Shown one piece after another: positions 46,561 to 55,721 of a stretch of DNA of 62,188 bases; position 1 is the first letter of the stretch; the number at the start of each line of letters is the position of its first letter. The position numbers and the translations under genes are program-made. The stretch is from Lampropedia puyangensis (GTDB lineage Bacteria; Pseudomonadota; Gammaproteobacteria; Burkholderiales; Burkholderiaceae_C), in NCBI RefSeq assembly GCF_004833285.1, contig NZ_STFG01000019.1:1-62188 (forward strand). Reading direction: 5' to 3'. The notes below the pieces were generated by a model. It was not told where the DNA came from. It did not search any database and worked only from the letters and a program-made list of their open reading frames with translations.

Positions 46561-47520
46561 TCAATAGCCCCCGCCACGATCGACCAAACCAGATGGGGTT
46601 TGCCCCGCCGCAATTCGCCGCACATTGTCAGCAATTTGCGCTGCCGCTTGCACTGCTTGTGTTTGTGCAGAAATATGCGGGGTGATTGTGATGCATGGGT
46701 GTGACCAAAATGGGTGCTCTGCAGGCAACGGCTCTTGCTGCGTGACATCCAACATGGCTCCAGCCATATGTCCTTGCTCCAAAAGCTCCAGCAAATCGGC
46801 CTCAACCAAATGGCCTCCACGGGCCACATTGATGAGATACGCGCCACGCTGCAATTGCGACAAATGGTGGCGGTTGAGAATACCCTGAGTTGCCGGTGTT
46901 AAAGGCAGCAGGCACACCAGAATGCGACTGCGCTGTAAAAATTCAGCAAGCGCCTTTTGTCCTGCAAAACTGCTAATGCCATCTATCTGTTTGGCGCTTT
47001 GGCTCCAGCCGTTCACGTTAAAACCAAACCCTCTCAGACACTGGGCGACATGGGTGCCCAACACCCCAAGACCCATGATGCCAATGGGAAAATCTGCCTT
47101 TGCTTGTGCCCGGCGAGGTTGCCATAGCTGCTTGGCTTGACTGCTTGCATAATGGTCAAATTCACGCACATGCCGCAGCACAGCATGGCACACATATTCC
47201 GCCATCTGCGCGGCCATGCCACCATCTTCAATACGCACAATCTGCAGTTGCTGAGGAAGCTGCAAACGCAAGATGGCGTCCACCCCCGCACCCATATTGA
47301 ACAGGTATTGCAACTGTGGATGGTGGTCGACGAATTCTTGCGTAGGGCTCCACGCGACTGCTTGGGTCGCATGTGGTGCAACCTCAGGCCAAACCACAAA
47401 ATGGGCATCGGGCCAAGCCTCTTGCAAAGCTTGCAACCAATGGGCCCGGCCTTCAACGGGAAAAAACACGGCGACCTGGCCTTGATCTGCGGCAGACGTT
47501 GTAGTGTGAGTGTGTGACAT
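46561..47520 (-). CDS. ghrA: 2-hydroxyacid dehydrogenase, glyoxylate/hydroxypyruvate reductase A type
   Basis: A 319-residue D-2-hydroxyacid dehydrogenase. The NAD(P)-binding stretch is IGIMGLGVLGTHVAQCLRGF near residue 138, the catalytic Arg is in NVARGGHLVEADLLE, the Glu follows in DVTQQEPLPAEHPFW, and the His is in ITPHISAQTQ. The N-terminus AVFFPVEGRAHWLQALQEAW is GhrA-like. It would reduce glyoxylate or hydroxypyruvate with NADPH. The ATG at 47520 (MSHTHTTT) is used; the frame runs far upstream. It is divergent from an MFS gene. Confidence 0.88.
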   Translation of the reverse strand: MSHTHTTTSAADQGQVAVFFPVEGRAHWLQALQEAWPDAHFVVWPEVAPHATQAVAWSPTQEFVDHHPQLQYLFNMGAGVDAILRLQLPQQLQIVRIEDGGMAAQMAEYVCHAVLRHVREFDHYASSQAKQLWQPRRAQAKADFPIGIMGLGVLGTHVAQCLRGFGFNVNGWSQSAKQIDGISSFAGQKALAEFLQRSRILVCLLPLTPATQGILNRHHLSQLQRGAYLINVARGGHLVEADLLELLEQGHMAGAMLDVTQQEPLPAEHPFWSHPCITITPHISAQTQAVQAAAQIADNVRRIAAGQTPSGLVDRGGGY

Positions 47521-47733
47521 GGTCGGGAGTATCGCGCAGAACCCATGTTGTTGACCTGTGCGGGGGCATACATAGATTGGGAGGGCAAGACGATTTTGAC
47601 CAGGCCATCTACAATCCGGAGCGACCCCGGCAATGCTGAACATAAGGAGCCATTGCCAGCCCACCATGCATACACCTGCACTGTTGTAATGCTTGTTGAG
47701 CTCTTTTCGCGACACAACGACGGAGACAAGTGC

Positions 47734-48930
47734 ATGTCACGCACTGAACTACTGCGACTGGTTTTCGCCCAGATTTTCTTGCATGCCACGATGACGGGGT
47801 TGCGCCTGGCGGCCCCTCTATTGGCGTTGTCCAAAGGGTATAGCGCAGGGGCAGTGGGAGCCTTGATTGCCTTGTTCGCACTCAGTCAGATTTTTTTGGC
47901 CATTCCTGCTGGCAAGTACGCAGATCACCATGGTGTGCGTCGGCCTATGGGCTTTGCGGTCTTGGCCGCTGCCGTAGCACTTGTGCTGGCAACAGCATTT
48001 CCCACCATCCCCGTGCTGTGTTTAGGGGCCATGCTGACAGGTGCCGCTGCGGGCATCACCGTCATTGTGCTGCAGCGCCATATTGGCCGTGCGGCTACGT
48101 CCAACGCACAACGCAAGCAGTTTTTCAGTTGGCTGGCCATCGCCCCGGCCATCTCCAACTTCATCGGTCCTTTTGGTGCAGGGTTGATCATCGACCATGC
48201 CGGGCAAGCTTCCGGCGACCTGCTGGCCTATCGCATATGTTTTGCCGTACTGGCCGTATTGCCGCTGCTGACTTGGTTACTGGTCATGCGGGTGCGTGAA
48301 TTGCCGTTTGAGCCTTACGACCCGAAAGCTGCGCCAACCCATGCCTGGGATTTACTCAAATCCGCCAACTTCCGCTACATCTTGTTTGTGAACTGGCTGC
48401 AATCGGCCAGTTGGGATATCCACTCTTTTCTGGTTCCAATTTTGGGCTATGAACGCGGTTTAAGTGCTTCGACCATCGGCACCATTCTGGGCGCTTTTGC
48501 TCTTGCAGCTGCTTTGATTCGCATGGCCTTGCCGGTGATTGCTGCGCGCTATTCAGAAAAACGGGTCATCGCTGCCTCCTGCATCATCACCGTAGGCGTA
48601 TTTGCGATTTATCCCATGGTTTCGCATGCTGCCGAGATGGTGGTGTGCGCCATTGTGTTGGGTGCATCCCTTGGCTGCGTGCAGCCTATGGTCATGAGCT
48701 TGCTTACCCAAGTCACGCCAGCGCACCGCCAAGGCGAAGCGCTGGGCATTCGGCTGATGTTCATCAATGCTTCGAGCTTTCTGATGCCGATGGTGGCAGG
48801 TTCATTCGGCGCCCTGATTGGAGTGGGCGCCGTCTTTTGGGTGGTAGCTTCCATCGTGGCTGTGGGCACTCCCGTAGTTGGAAAAATTCAACTGCGGGAC
48901 AACGAGATGCCACCTGAAAAAAACCTCTAG
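47734..48930 (+). CDS. MFS-family transporter
   Basis: A 398-residue integral membrane protein with about twelve transmembrane helices. The MFS loop motif between helices 2 and 3 appears as GKYADHHGVRRPMGFAVLA. Charged linker residues near 185-200 divide the two six-helix halves. Drug or metabolite efflux is likely but the substrate is unknown. The frame opens at 47545, but the ATG at 47734 is preceded by GGAGACAAG and starts MSRTELLRLVFAQIF directly before the first helix. The next gene is osmC on the opposite strand. Confidence 0.88.
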   Translation: MSRTELLRLVFAQIFLHATMTGLRLAAPLLALSKGYSAGAVGALIALFALSQIFLAIPAGKYADHHGVRRPMGFAVLAAAVALVLATAFPTIPVLCLGAMLTGAAAGITVIVLQRHIGRAATSNAQRKQFFSWLAIAPAISNFIGPFGAGLIIDHAGQASGDLLAYRICFAVLAVLPLLTWLLVMRVRELPFEPYDPKAAPTHAWDLLKSANFRYILFVNWLQSASWDIHSFLVPILGYERGLSASTIGTILGAFALAAALIRMALPVIAARYSEKRVIAASCIITVGVFAIYPMVSHAAEMVVCAIVLGASLGCVQPMVMSLLTQVTPAHRQGEALGIRLMFINASSFLMPMVAGSFGALIGVGAVFWVVASIVAVGTPVVGKIQLRDNEMPPEKNL

Positions 48931-48956
48931 CTCAAAACATTCGGTGGCGGGGTGCT

Positions 48957-49406
48957 TTACGCTTCCAATATCTCAAAGCTGGTCGTAATCTCTGCCGTCT
49001 TGCCCAGCATGATGCTGGCCGAGCAGTATTTCTCATGGCTCAATTCCACGGCCCTGGCCACAGCAGCCTCAGGCAAACCGGTGCCCTGCAAGGTGAAATG
49101 CATATGAATTTTGGTGAACACTTTGGGATCGGTTTCGGCCCGCTCTGACGTGAGTTTGACGCTGCAGCCTTTCACGTTGTGGCGGCCCCGCTTGAGAATC
49201 AGCACCACATCATAGGCTGTGCATCCACCGGTTCCGGCCAACAAGGTCTCCATCGGGCGGGGCGCCAAATTTTGCCCACCATTTTCGGGTTTCACAGCAT
49301 CTGGCGCTCCATCCATCGTGAGCACATGGCCGCTGCCAGTTTCTGCAATAAATCCCATCCCAGAGCGCGCACCTGTTGCGCCAGTCCAACTAACTGTGCA
49401 TTCCAT
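48957..49406 (-). CDS. OsmC-family peroxiredoxin
   Basis: A 149-residue OsmC/Ohr-fold protein. The two redox Cys are in GTGGCTAYDVVLILKRGR (residue ~62) and SHEKYCSASIMLGK (residue ~127). Family members reduce organic hydroperoxides or fatty-acid peroxides. The sequence TDPKVFTKIHMHFTLQG is typical of YhfA-like members. It converges with the MFS gene and its promoter faces the ilvA leader. Confidence 0.88.
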   Translation of the reverse strand: MECTVSWTGATGARSGMGFIAETGSGHVLTMDGAPDAVKPENGGQNLAPRPMETLLAGTGGCTAYDVVLILKRGRHNVKGCSVKLTSERAETDPKVFTKIHMHFTLQGTGLPEAAVARAVELSHEKYCSASIMLGKTAEITTSFEILEA

Positions 49407-49483
49407 GTTTGAATCCTTTGTGAATTAGTCAAATGCTTGCTGCAACGCAGCACAAAAATCAAAAACCGATCTACAATAGCGCC

Positions 49484-49616
49484 ATTGTTAAACGGTATTA
49501 ACCCTATTGATCCCAATCTTGGTTTCGATTAATGCCTTTTGACAGCAATTTGTCTCCTCCACCTTCTCAAATGGTGGATTCGCCCCGCAATCAGCAATGA
49601 TTACGGGGCTTTTTTC
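49484..49616 (+). ncRNA. Terminator-ended leader or small RNA upstream of ilvA
   Basis: From the putative promoter (start about 49484) a transcript of about 133 nt would end at the intrinsic terminator 49582-49616. It includes a 22-codon frame (49532-49600, starting MPFDSNLSPPPSQ) whose stop lies in the terminator stem, a small hairpin CCACC/GGTGG (49558-49576), and an exposed CTCCTCC resembling an anti-Shine-Dalgarno sequence. Either an attenuator for the threonine dehydratase gene or an independent sRNA is possible. No transcription evidence exists in the sequence. Confidence 0.4.
49582..49616 (+). terminator. Intrinsic terminator in the ilvA leader
   Basis: GCCCCGCAATCA (49582-49593) and TGATTACGGGGC (49598-49609) form a stem with one mismatch and a 4-nt loop, then TTTTTTCTT. 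Confidence 0.85.
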
Positions 49617-49851
49617 TTGTGCATTGCACCGGAAATTGTGGCTTTGATCGTGCTTTTTAAAGCATTTGGGCAGATTTGTCTGGCGCTCTTTAGCATAGCC
49701 ACACTGAATCGCCCTATGATGGTTCTTTTCACTTAGCGGTAACTCTTGTGCGCTCGGCGCATCAGATGGACCCGCATTGCTGCAACTGCCCATCACTGCC
49801 ATTAGCCATTTTTCATGGCATGGCAGTCACTTGGAACGGTATTTGCCCCAC

Positions 49852-51420
49852 ATGACCACTGTATCTAGCCTCACTCCTTCTGATTATCTGAAGAAAATTC
49901 TCACAGCGCGCGTTTACGACGTGGCTGTGGAAACAGCCTTAGAGCCCGCACGTCAATTATCCGCACGCATTGGCAACCACGTATTGCTCAAGCGCGAGGA
50001 CCAGCAACCTGTCTTCAGTTTCAAGCTGCGCGGAGCCTACAACAAAATGGCCAAACTCACCCCTGCAGAGTTGGAGCGGGGGGTGATTTGTGCCTCAGCG
50101 GGCAACCATGCACAAGGTGTGGCACTGTCTGCGCGCAAACTGGGCGCACGGGCTGTCGTGGTGATGCCCGTTTCAACGCCACAAGTCAAAATTGATGCGG
50201 TGCGAGGTTTTGGTGGCGAAGTGGTGCTCTCAGGCGACAGCTTCAGCGATGCCTACCAGCACGCACTGAAACTGCAAAACGAGCAAGGCTTGACTTTCGT
50301 GCACCCCTTTGACGACCCTGACGTGATTGCAGGGCAGGGCACGATCGCCATGGAAATGCTGCGCCAGTTGCAGAGTTTGGGCAGCAATCGGCTCGATGCC
50401 GTGTTTGTGGCCATTGGCGGTGGTGGGTTGATTTCCGGAGTAGCCAATTACATCAAAGCCGTGCGCCCTGATGTCAAGGTCATTGGCGTACAAATGAACG
50501 ATTCGGACGCCATGCTGCAATCAGCCCAGGCCGGCCACCGGGTTGAGTTGGCTGATGTGGGCCTGTTCTCCGACGGCACGGCCGTGAAGCTGGTTGGCGA
50601 AGAAACCTTCCGTATCAGCCGTGCGCTAGTGGATGGATATGTCACCGTGACCACTGATGAAGTGTGCGCTGCAATTAAGGACATCTTCATCGACACCCGC
50701 AGCATTGTTGAGCCAGCAGGGGCCTTGGCAGTCGCAGCTGCCAAGCAATATGCTGCCCTGCAAAACAAGCAAGGGGAAACCTATGCTGCGATTTTGTGCG
50801 GCGCCAACATGAACTTTGACCGCCTGCGCTTTGTAGCCGAGAGGGCGCTGGTCGGTGAGCAGCGTGAAGCACTGTTTGCCGTCACCATGAAAGAAGAGCG
50901 AGGCAGTTTCCGTAATTTCTGCGAAACCATTGCGCAATTGCCAGGCGCTGCACGCAACGTAACGGAATTCAACTACCGCCTCAATGGCAAACAAGCAGCG
51001 CACGTGTTTGTAGGTCTGTCAACCAACGGGCCAGGGGAGTCTCAGCAAATCGCAGACCATTTGGGCCAAAACGGGTTCAGAACCCTTAATCTGACTGACG
51101 ATGAATTGGCCAAAGAGCATTTGCGCCACCTCATTGGCGGCCCAGCACCTCTGGCCAACAACGAGCGACTTTTGCGCTTTATCTTCCCGGAGCGGCCCGG
51201 CGCACTGTTCAAGTTCCTCAGCCTGATGCAGCCGAGCTGGAACATTTCACTATTCCACTACCGCAACCAAGGCGCTGATTACGGCAAGATTCTGGTAGGT
51301 ATTCAAGTTCCCCAAGAAGACGATGCCGCCTTCCAATCTTTTCTGAATGAACTGGGCTACCCGTATGTAGAAGAAAGCAGCAACCCTGCCTACCAACTCT
51401 TTTTAAGAGCGTCAGACTAA
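49852..51420 (+). CDS. ilvA: Threonine ammonia-lyase, biosynthetic (IlvA)
   Basis: A 522-residue PLP enzyme that deaminates threonine to 2-oxobutanoate, the first step toward isoleucine. The PLP Lys lies in PVFSFKLRGAYNKMAKL near residue 60, the phosphate loop is AIGGGGLISGVANYIKAV near 190, and two ACT-like regulatory domains occupy residues 330-522 (GSFRNFCETIAQLPGAARNV and RLLRFIFPERPGALFKFLSL). This long form is the allosteric, isoleucine-inhibited type. The ATG at 49852 (MTTVSSLTPSDYLKKIL) is used. A terminator-bearing leader precedes it. Confidence 0.96.
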   Translation: MTTVSSLTPSDYLKKILTARVYDVAVETALEPARQLSARIGNHVLLKREDQQPVFSFKLRGAYNKMAKLTPAELERGVICASAGNHAQGVALSARKLGARAVVVMPVSTPQVKIDAVRGFGGEVVLSGDSFSDAYQHALKLQNEQGLTFVHPFDDPDVIAGQGTIAMEMLRQLQSLGSNRLDAVFVAIGGGGLISGVANYIKAVRPDVKVIGVQMNDSDAMLQSAQAGHRVELADVGLFSDGTAVKLVGEETFRISRALVDGYVTVTTDEVCAAIKDIFIDTRSIVEPAGALAVAAAKQYAALQNKQGETYAAILCGANMNFDRLRFVAERALVGEQREALFAVTMKEERGSFRNFCETIAQLPGAARNVTEFNYRLNGKQAAHVFVGLSTNGPGESQQIADHLGQNGFRTLNLTDDELAKEHLRHLIGGPAPLANNERLLRFIFPERPGALFKFLSLMQPSWNISLFHYRNQGADYGKILVGIQVPQEDDAAFQSFLNELGYPYVEESSNPAYQLFLRASD

Positions 51421-51450
51421 AGGTCCCGTAAAAACCAAGTCCTCACCTCC

Positions 51451-51479
51451 AAAAGCGGCCATCCACCATGGCCGCTTTT
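51451..51479 (+). terminator. Terminator after ilvA
   Basis: AAAAGCGGCCAT and ATGGCCGCTTTT form a perfect 12-bp stem with loop CCACC, 31 nt after the stop. The T-tract is within the stem and short. Confidence 0.75.
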
Positions 51480-51561
51480 GTCGTTTGAATATCCCCTGCG
51501 TGACAGTTCCTTGGTAGAAACACCGAAGGCAACTCTAGGCCAAATCCTTAACCTCAGGCCT

Positions 51562-53646
51562 ATGACACAACCTGCCTACACTCCCCAAATTCAGCTCTAC
51601 CAAGAGTGGCTTGAACGCAACCGCGGTTTGCATTTTGAAAATTACGATGCGCTGTGGCAATGGTCCACCAGCGAGATCGAGGCATTTTGGCAAAGCATTT
51701 GGGAGTACTGCGATGTGCAATCTCCCACAGCCTACCAGCAAGTACTCAAAGCCAATGTCATGCCCGGAGCGCAATGGTTTGAAGGCGCGCAAGTGAACAT
51801 GGCCCAGCAAATGCTGCGCCACGTTGAAGCCGCCGATGCGGCAGGTTTGCCTGCCATCATTGCGGACAACGAAGAAGGTCAGGTCACTACACTCACATGG
51901 CCTCAATTGCGCCAGCAAGTAGCTGCGCTGGCGGTGCATTTGCAAGAAATGGGCGTTCAACCCGGAGACCGCGTTGCGGCTTATTTGCCCAATATTGCGC
52001 AAACGGTGGTGGCCTTCATGGCAACCATCAGTGTCGGCGGAGTGTGGAGCGTATGCGCCCCCGATATGGGCACCAATGCGGTGCTTGACCGTTTTAAACA
52101 AATCGAACCGGTGGTGTTATTCACGGTGGATGGCGTGGTCTATGGCGGCAAAGCCATGGAACGACAAACCGTGAGTGCGCAGATTCGGGCGGCCTTGCCA
52201 TCACTGAAACATGCCATTGTGGTGGGCAATCGCACGTCTGCTGTGCAGTGGGATGGTTATCGCAATTTCGCTGAACTCACAGCGCGCCAAGACGATGCCA
52301 CACGCGCTTTTGCCCCGCTGTGGTTGCCGTTTGACCACCCACTCTGGATTGTCTATTCCAGCGGCACGACCGGCTTGCCAAAGCCCATTGTGCACGGCCA
52401 CGGCGGCATGATGATGGTGCAAATGCAACTGGGGACCTTGCACAACGATCTGGGATGCAGCTATGACGCCAATAGCTTTGGTGAACGCTACCACTGGTAC
52501 AGCTCCACAGGCTGGGTCATGTGGAATGCGCAGGTGGCAGGTTTGCAGCGCGGCTGCACTATTGTGATTTACGACGGTAACCCAGGCGGCCCGAAAGACA
52601 AGCCCGACATGACCACACTGTGGCGCTTTGCCGCGCGCCATGGAGTCACGTTTTTTGGTGTTGGTGCCGCGTTTTATGCCTTGTGTGCCAAAGCCAATAT
52701 TGATCCGGCAGATTGCGGAGATTTAAGCCGTATCCGTGCCTTGGGCAGCACGGGCTCGCCATTAAGTGAAGATGTGCAGAACTGGGGCACAGACTTCATG
52801 CGTAAAGCCGGTGTCCATGGCGACAACGGCCAAGGCATTTGGTGGTGCAATATTTCTGGCGGTACCGACTTTGCAGGCGCCTTTCTGGGCGGCAACCGCC
52901 AACTGCCCCAAACACCTGGGCGCATGCAGTGCCGCATGCTGGGTGCTGCCGTGCAAGCGTGGGACGAAGTAGGCCAGCCTGTGCTCGACCAAGTCGGCGA
53001 GCTGGTGTGTACACAACCCATCCCCTCCATGCCGTTGTACCTGTGGAATGACCCCGAAGGCAAGCGCTACCACAGCAGCTACTTCGATAGCTTTCCAGCA
53101 GGCCATGGGCGTAACCCCCATGGTGGTGATTTACCTGCAAGCGCTGGTGCAGTTTGGCGCCATGGGGATTGGATCACGATCGGCTCTGACGGCAGTTGCG
53201 TGATTTACGGCCGATCCGACGCCACCATCAACCGCCATGGTTTGCGCATGGGTACCAGTGAGCTTTACAGTGCCATTGAAGCCTTGCCCGAAGTACTAGA
53301 CTCCATGGTGGTGGACTTGGAATACTTGGGCCGCGAGAGCTATATGCCTTTGTTTGTAGTGCTGCGCGAAGGCCTTGAGCTTGATGACGCTCTCCAGCAG
53401 CGCATGGCCAACGCCATTCGCCAAGCCCTGTCACCACGTTTTGTCCCAGACGCCATCGTACAAGTGGCCCAAATTCCCCGCACCCTCAGTGGCAAAAAGC
53501 AAGAGTTACCCATCAAAAAACTCATGCTCGGCCAACCCGTGGACAAAGTCATCAACCGCGAAACCATGGCCAATCCAGATTGTCTAGATTGGTATGTGGC
53601 GTTTGCCCAGAACCACTTGGCGCACCAATCAAAAGGCCAAGCCTAG
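51562..53646 (+). CDS. aacS: Acetoacetyl-CoA synthetase (acetoacetate-CoA ligase)
   Basis: A 694-residue adenylate-forming ligase activating acetoacetate to acetoacetyl-CoA. The ATP loop is IVYSSGTTGLPKPIVHGHGG near residue 265, the family segments YHWYSSTGWVMWNAQVAGL and LGSTGSPLSEDVQNWG follow, and the catalytic Lys is in TLSGKKQELPIKKL near 650. The N-terminus with LWQWSTSEIEAFWQSIWEYC is diagnostic of AacS. The ATG at 51562 is chosen. Located near phaZ, it would return acetoacetate from PHB breakdown to the CoA pool. It ends just before a convergent gene. Confidence 0.95.
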   Translation: MTQPAYTPQIQLYQEWLERNRGLHFENYDALWQWSTSEIEAFWQSIWEYCDVQSPTAYQQVLKANVMPGAQWFEGAQVNMAQQMLRHVEAADAAGLPAIIADNEEGQVTTLTWPQLRQQVAALAVHLQEMGVQPGDRVAAYLPNIAQTVVAFMATISVGGVWSVCAPDMGTNAVLDRFKQIEPVVLFTVDGVVYGGKAMERQTVSAQIRAALPSLKHAIVVGNRTSAVQWDGYRNFAELTARQDDATRAFAPLWLPFDHPLWIVYSSGTTGLPKPIVHGHGGMMMVQMQLGTLHNDLGCSYDANSFGERYHWYSSTGWVMWNAQVAGLQRGCTIVIYDGNPGGPKDKPDMTTLWRFAARHGVTFFGVGAAFYALCAKANIDPADCGDLSRIRALGSTGSPLSEDVQNWGTDFMRKAGVHGDNGQGIWWCNISGGTDFAGAFLGGNRQLPQTPGRMQCRMLGAAVQAWDEVGQPVLDQVGELVCTQPIPSMPLYLWNDPEGKRYHSSYFDSFPAGHGRNPHGGDLPASAGAVWRHGDWITIGSDGSCVIYGRSDATINRHGLRMGTSELYSAIEALPEVLDSMVVDLEYLGRESYMPLFVVLREGLELDDALQQRMANAIRQALSPRFVPDAIVQVAQIPRTLSGKKQELPIKKLMLGQPVDKVINRETMANPDCLDWYVAFAQNHLAHQSKGQA

Positions 53647-53659
53647 CCAACACAAAAGC

Positions 53660-54211
53660 TCAAGGCGCGGTGGGGCGATAGTAGGTGCGGCCATTGACCA
53701 CCACCGTTTGGTATTGAGGCACGGCAGCCCCCTGTACCGGCATGGCAGTGACTGGTACAGCAGAACCCGATGCATAAGGCTGCGAATAAACGGGTGCTGC
53801 ATACCCATTGGCAGAAGGGGCCACCGGATAGGGCTGGCCATAAGTGGCATCGCCGTAGCTTGGCTGCGGTGCCGTGTAAGAGGGATAAGGCCCAGATAAG
53901 GCAGCACTGGGCGACGCATTCGATTGTGAGATCGCATAGCCCAAAATGCCCCCCACAACCAACGCCCCTAATGCCAAGCCTGCATCACGGCTGCTGCGGC
54001 CCGATGAAGGGCGATGTGAGTAGTCCGGCCGATGAGAGTATCCGTTGTATGGTCGCTGCCCGGGCCCATGCCCATAGGCACCTTGGTAATTCGCGCCCGG
54101 GTAATAGGCGTAACCGCCACGGTCATACCCATGTATGGATTGTGCCGATGCTGCGTTACCCAGCAACAGCGCCACAGACACTGCCGTTGTGGCTACGATT
54201 TTGGAATGCAT
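53660..54211 (-). CDS. Exported Gly/Tyr/Pro-rich protein with a glycine-zipper segment
   Basis: A 183-residue protein with a signal peptide (about residues 1-23, ending NAASAQ). A Tyr/Gly/Pro/His-rich stretch (about 27-70) is followed by a glycine-zipper-like membrane segment (GLALGALVVGGILGYAIS, about 78-95) and a Ser/Tyr/Pro-rich tail. Low-complexity proteins of this type are frequent in betaproteobacteria and have no known function. The ATG at 54211 follows AAGGAG. It converges with aacS. Envelope location is likely. Confidence 0.75.
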   Translation of the reverse strand: MHSKIVATTAVSVALLLGNAASAQSIHGYDRGGYAYYPGANYQGAYGHGPGQRPYNGYSHRPDYSHRPSSGRSSRDAGLALGALVVGGILGYAISQSNASPSAALSGPYPSYTAPQPSYGDATYGQPYPVAPSANGYAAPVYSQPYASGSAVPVTAMPVQGAAVPQYQTVVVNGRTYYRPTAP

Positions 54212-54350
54212 GCGAGACTCCTTCTAATGCAACGCAATCCAGCATACGCATGCTCTGTAAAGCATGCGTTGCGTAAGGTGTCTCATTGGTATGGATTGCA
54301 TCGAACTGCTCAAGACATCGGCTTATGCAGCCCACATCGCCAGCATTCTT

Positions 54351-55568
54351 TCACCCTTGGCTTGCATGGATGAGCTCCCGCACACGCGGGTAGATTTGCT
54401 GCTGCCATTTGCGACCATTGAATACGCCATAGTGGCCTACGCCAGTTTGTACATGGTGCACCTTCTTATAAGGCCGAATGCTGCTGCACAAATCTTGCGC
54501 AGCCACCGTTTGCCCAACGGCGCAAATGTCATCACGCTCGCCTTCTACCGTCAACAAGGCAGCGCGCCTAATGGCTCTGGGGTCGACCACACGCCCCTTT
54601 ACCGTCAGTACCCCACGGGGCAGGTCGTGGGTTTGAAAAATCCGCTCAACCGTCTCCAAATAAAATTCCGCCGGCAAATCATTCACGGCAAAGTACTCTT
54701 TGTAGAACACCTCCGTGGTGGTGGCTTTGTCCATTTCACCTTGGCAGAGGTGGTGGTAAAGGTCTGTAAACGAGTCCTGGTGCCGATCGAGGTTCATGCT
54801 CATGAATGCGCTCAATTGCACAAAACCTGGGTATACACGCCGCATAAACCCACGGTGTGGCAACGGCACATGGCTGATGAGATTTTTTTCAAACCAGTCA
54901 ATCGGTTTACTGGTTGCAAGCTTGTTCACTTCAGTGGGGTTGATACGGCAATCCACCGGGCCCGCCATCAAAGTCAGGCTCAATGGTTGCGCGGGGTCAT
55001 CGTCTTCGGCCAGCAATGCCGTAGCTGCCAACGTTGCAGGGCAGGGCTGGCACACAGCCATCACATGCGTGCCGGGCCCCAGCATGCGTAAAAACTGCAC
55101 CATATAGTCCACGTAGTCGTCAAAGCCAAAAACACCTGCATGCAATGGCACATCGCGGGCATTGTGCCAATCGGTCATATACACATCATGGTCTTGCAGC
55201 AAGGTGCGCAACGTATCGCGCAGCAAGGTGGCAAAGTGGCCCGACAAGGGCGCCATCAGCAACACTTTTGGCAGCTGCTGGTGGCCAGAAGTCGCACGTT
55301 TGAACTGCAACAGACTTGCGAAAGGCTTGCTCGCCACTACCGTTTGCGTCACTGGCATCAATTGGCCATCCACATCCACCGCATCCAGATCGTAGTCAGG
55401 GCGGCCATGGGTGAACTTGAGCTGGGCGAACACGCGGTTGGCCGCACTGAATTGGCGCAGCAGCGTGCGTTCGGTCTGGCCCCACCACGAGGCCGCACTG
55501 TTGTATTGCGCAAGGGCCTGCCAAGGGGCAAGAGAGTCACTGGCGAGTTGGTATGCGTGGTAGAGCAT
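54351..55568 (-). CDS. phaZ: Intracellular polyhydroxyalkanoate (PHB) depolymerase
   Basis: A 405-residue alpha/beta-hydrolase of the PhaZ family. The nucleophile is Cys in VMAVCQPCPATLAATALL (about residue 183), replacing the usual Ser of lipases, as in Cupriavidus PhaZ. Other landmarks are MLYHAYQLASD at the N-terminus, VYMTDWHNARDVPL and the His region HVQTGVGHYGVFNGRKW. It degrades stored PHB granules to 3-hydroxybutyrate oligomers. It lies 0.7 kb from aacS, which would process the derived acetoacetate. It implies the organism stores PHB. Confidence 0.94.
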   Translation of the reverse strand: MLYHAYQLASDSLAPWQALAQYNSAASWWGQTERTLLRQFSAANRVFAQLKFTHGRPDYDLDAVDVDGQLMPVTQTVVASKPFASLLQFKRATSGHQQLPKVLLMAPLSGHFATLLRDTLRTLLQDHDVYMTDWHNARDVPLHAGVFGFDDYVDYMVQFLRMLGPGTHVMAVCQPCPATLAATALLAEDDDPAQPLSLTLMAGPVDCRINPTEVNKLATSKPIDWFEKNLISHVPLPHRGFMRRVYPGFVQLSAFMSMNLDRHQDSFTDLYHHLCQGEMDKATTTEVFYKEYFAVNDLPAEFYLETVERIFQTHDLPRGVLTVKGRVVDPRAIRRAALLTVEGERDDICAVGQTVAAQDLCSSIRPYKKVHHVQTGVGHYGVFNGRKWQQQIYPRVRELIHASQG

Positions 55569-55721
55569 AAGCAGTGTCAGGTTGGCTGTTTCCCTTTACA
55601 CAGCAAGTTTCGCGCCGACATGCCATGCACCCAAACCGTACATACCTGCTGGCACAGTGCTTGCGTCTCTTAGCACAGGTTCTCAACACCGTTTCTGCTT
55701 TTGCCATGAAGGAGACTCGCC

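Larger units (their letters stand above)
49407..49851. promoter_or_regulatory. Gene-free region with divergent promoters and the ilvA leader
   Basis: It holds TGCTGC/GCAGCA (49438-49452), a perfect inverted repeat with a 3-nt loop, and TACAAT (49472-49477), a possible -10 box reading toward ilvA. The leader transcript is described separately. The right half (49620-49851) has no clear feature. Confidence 0.45.
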
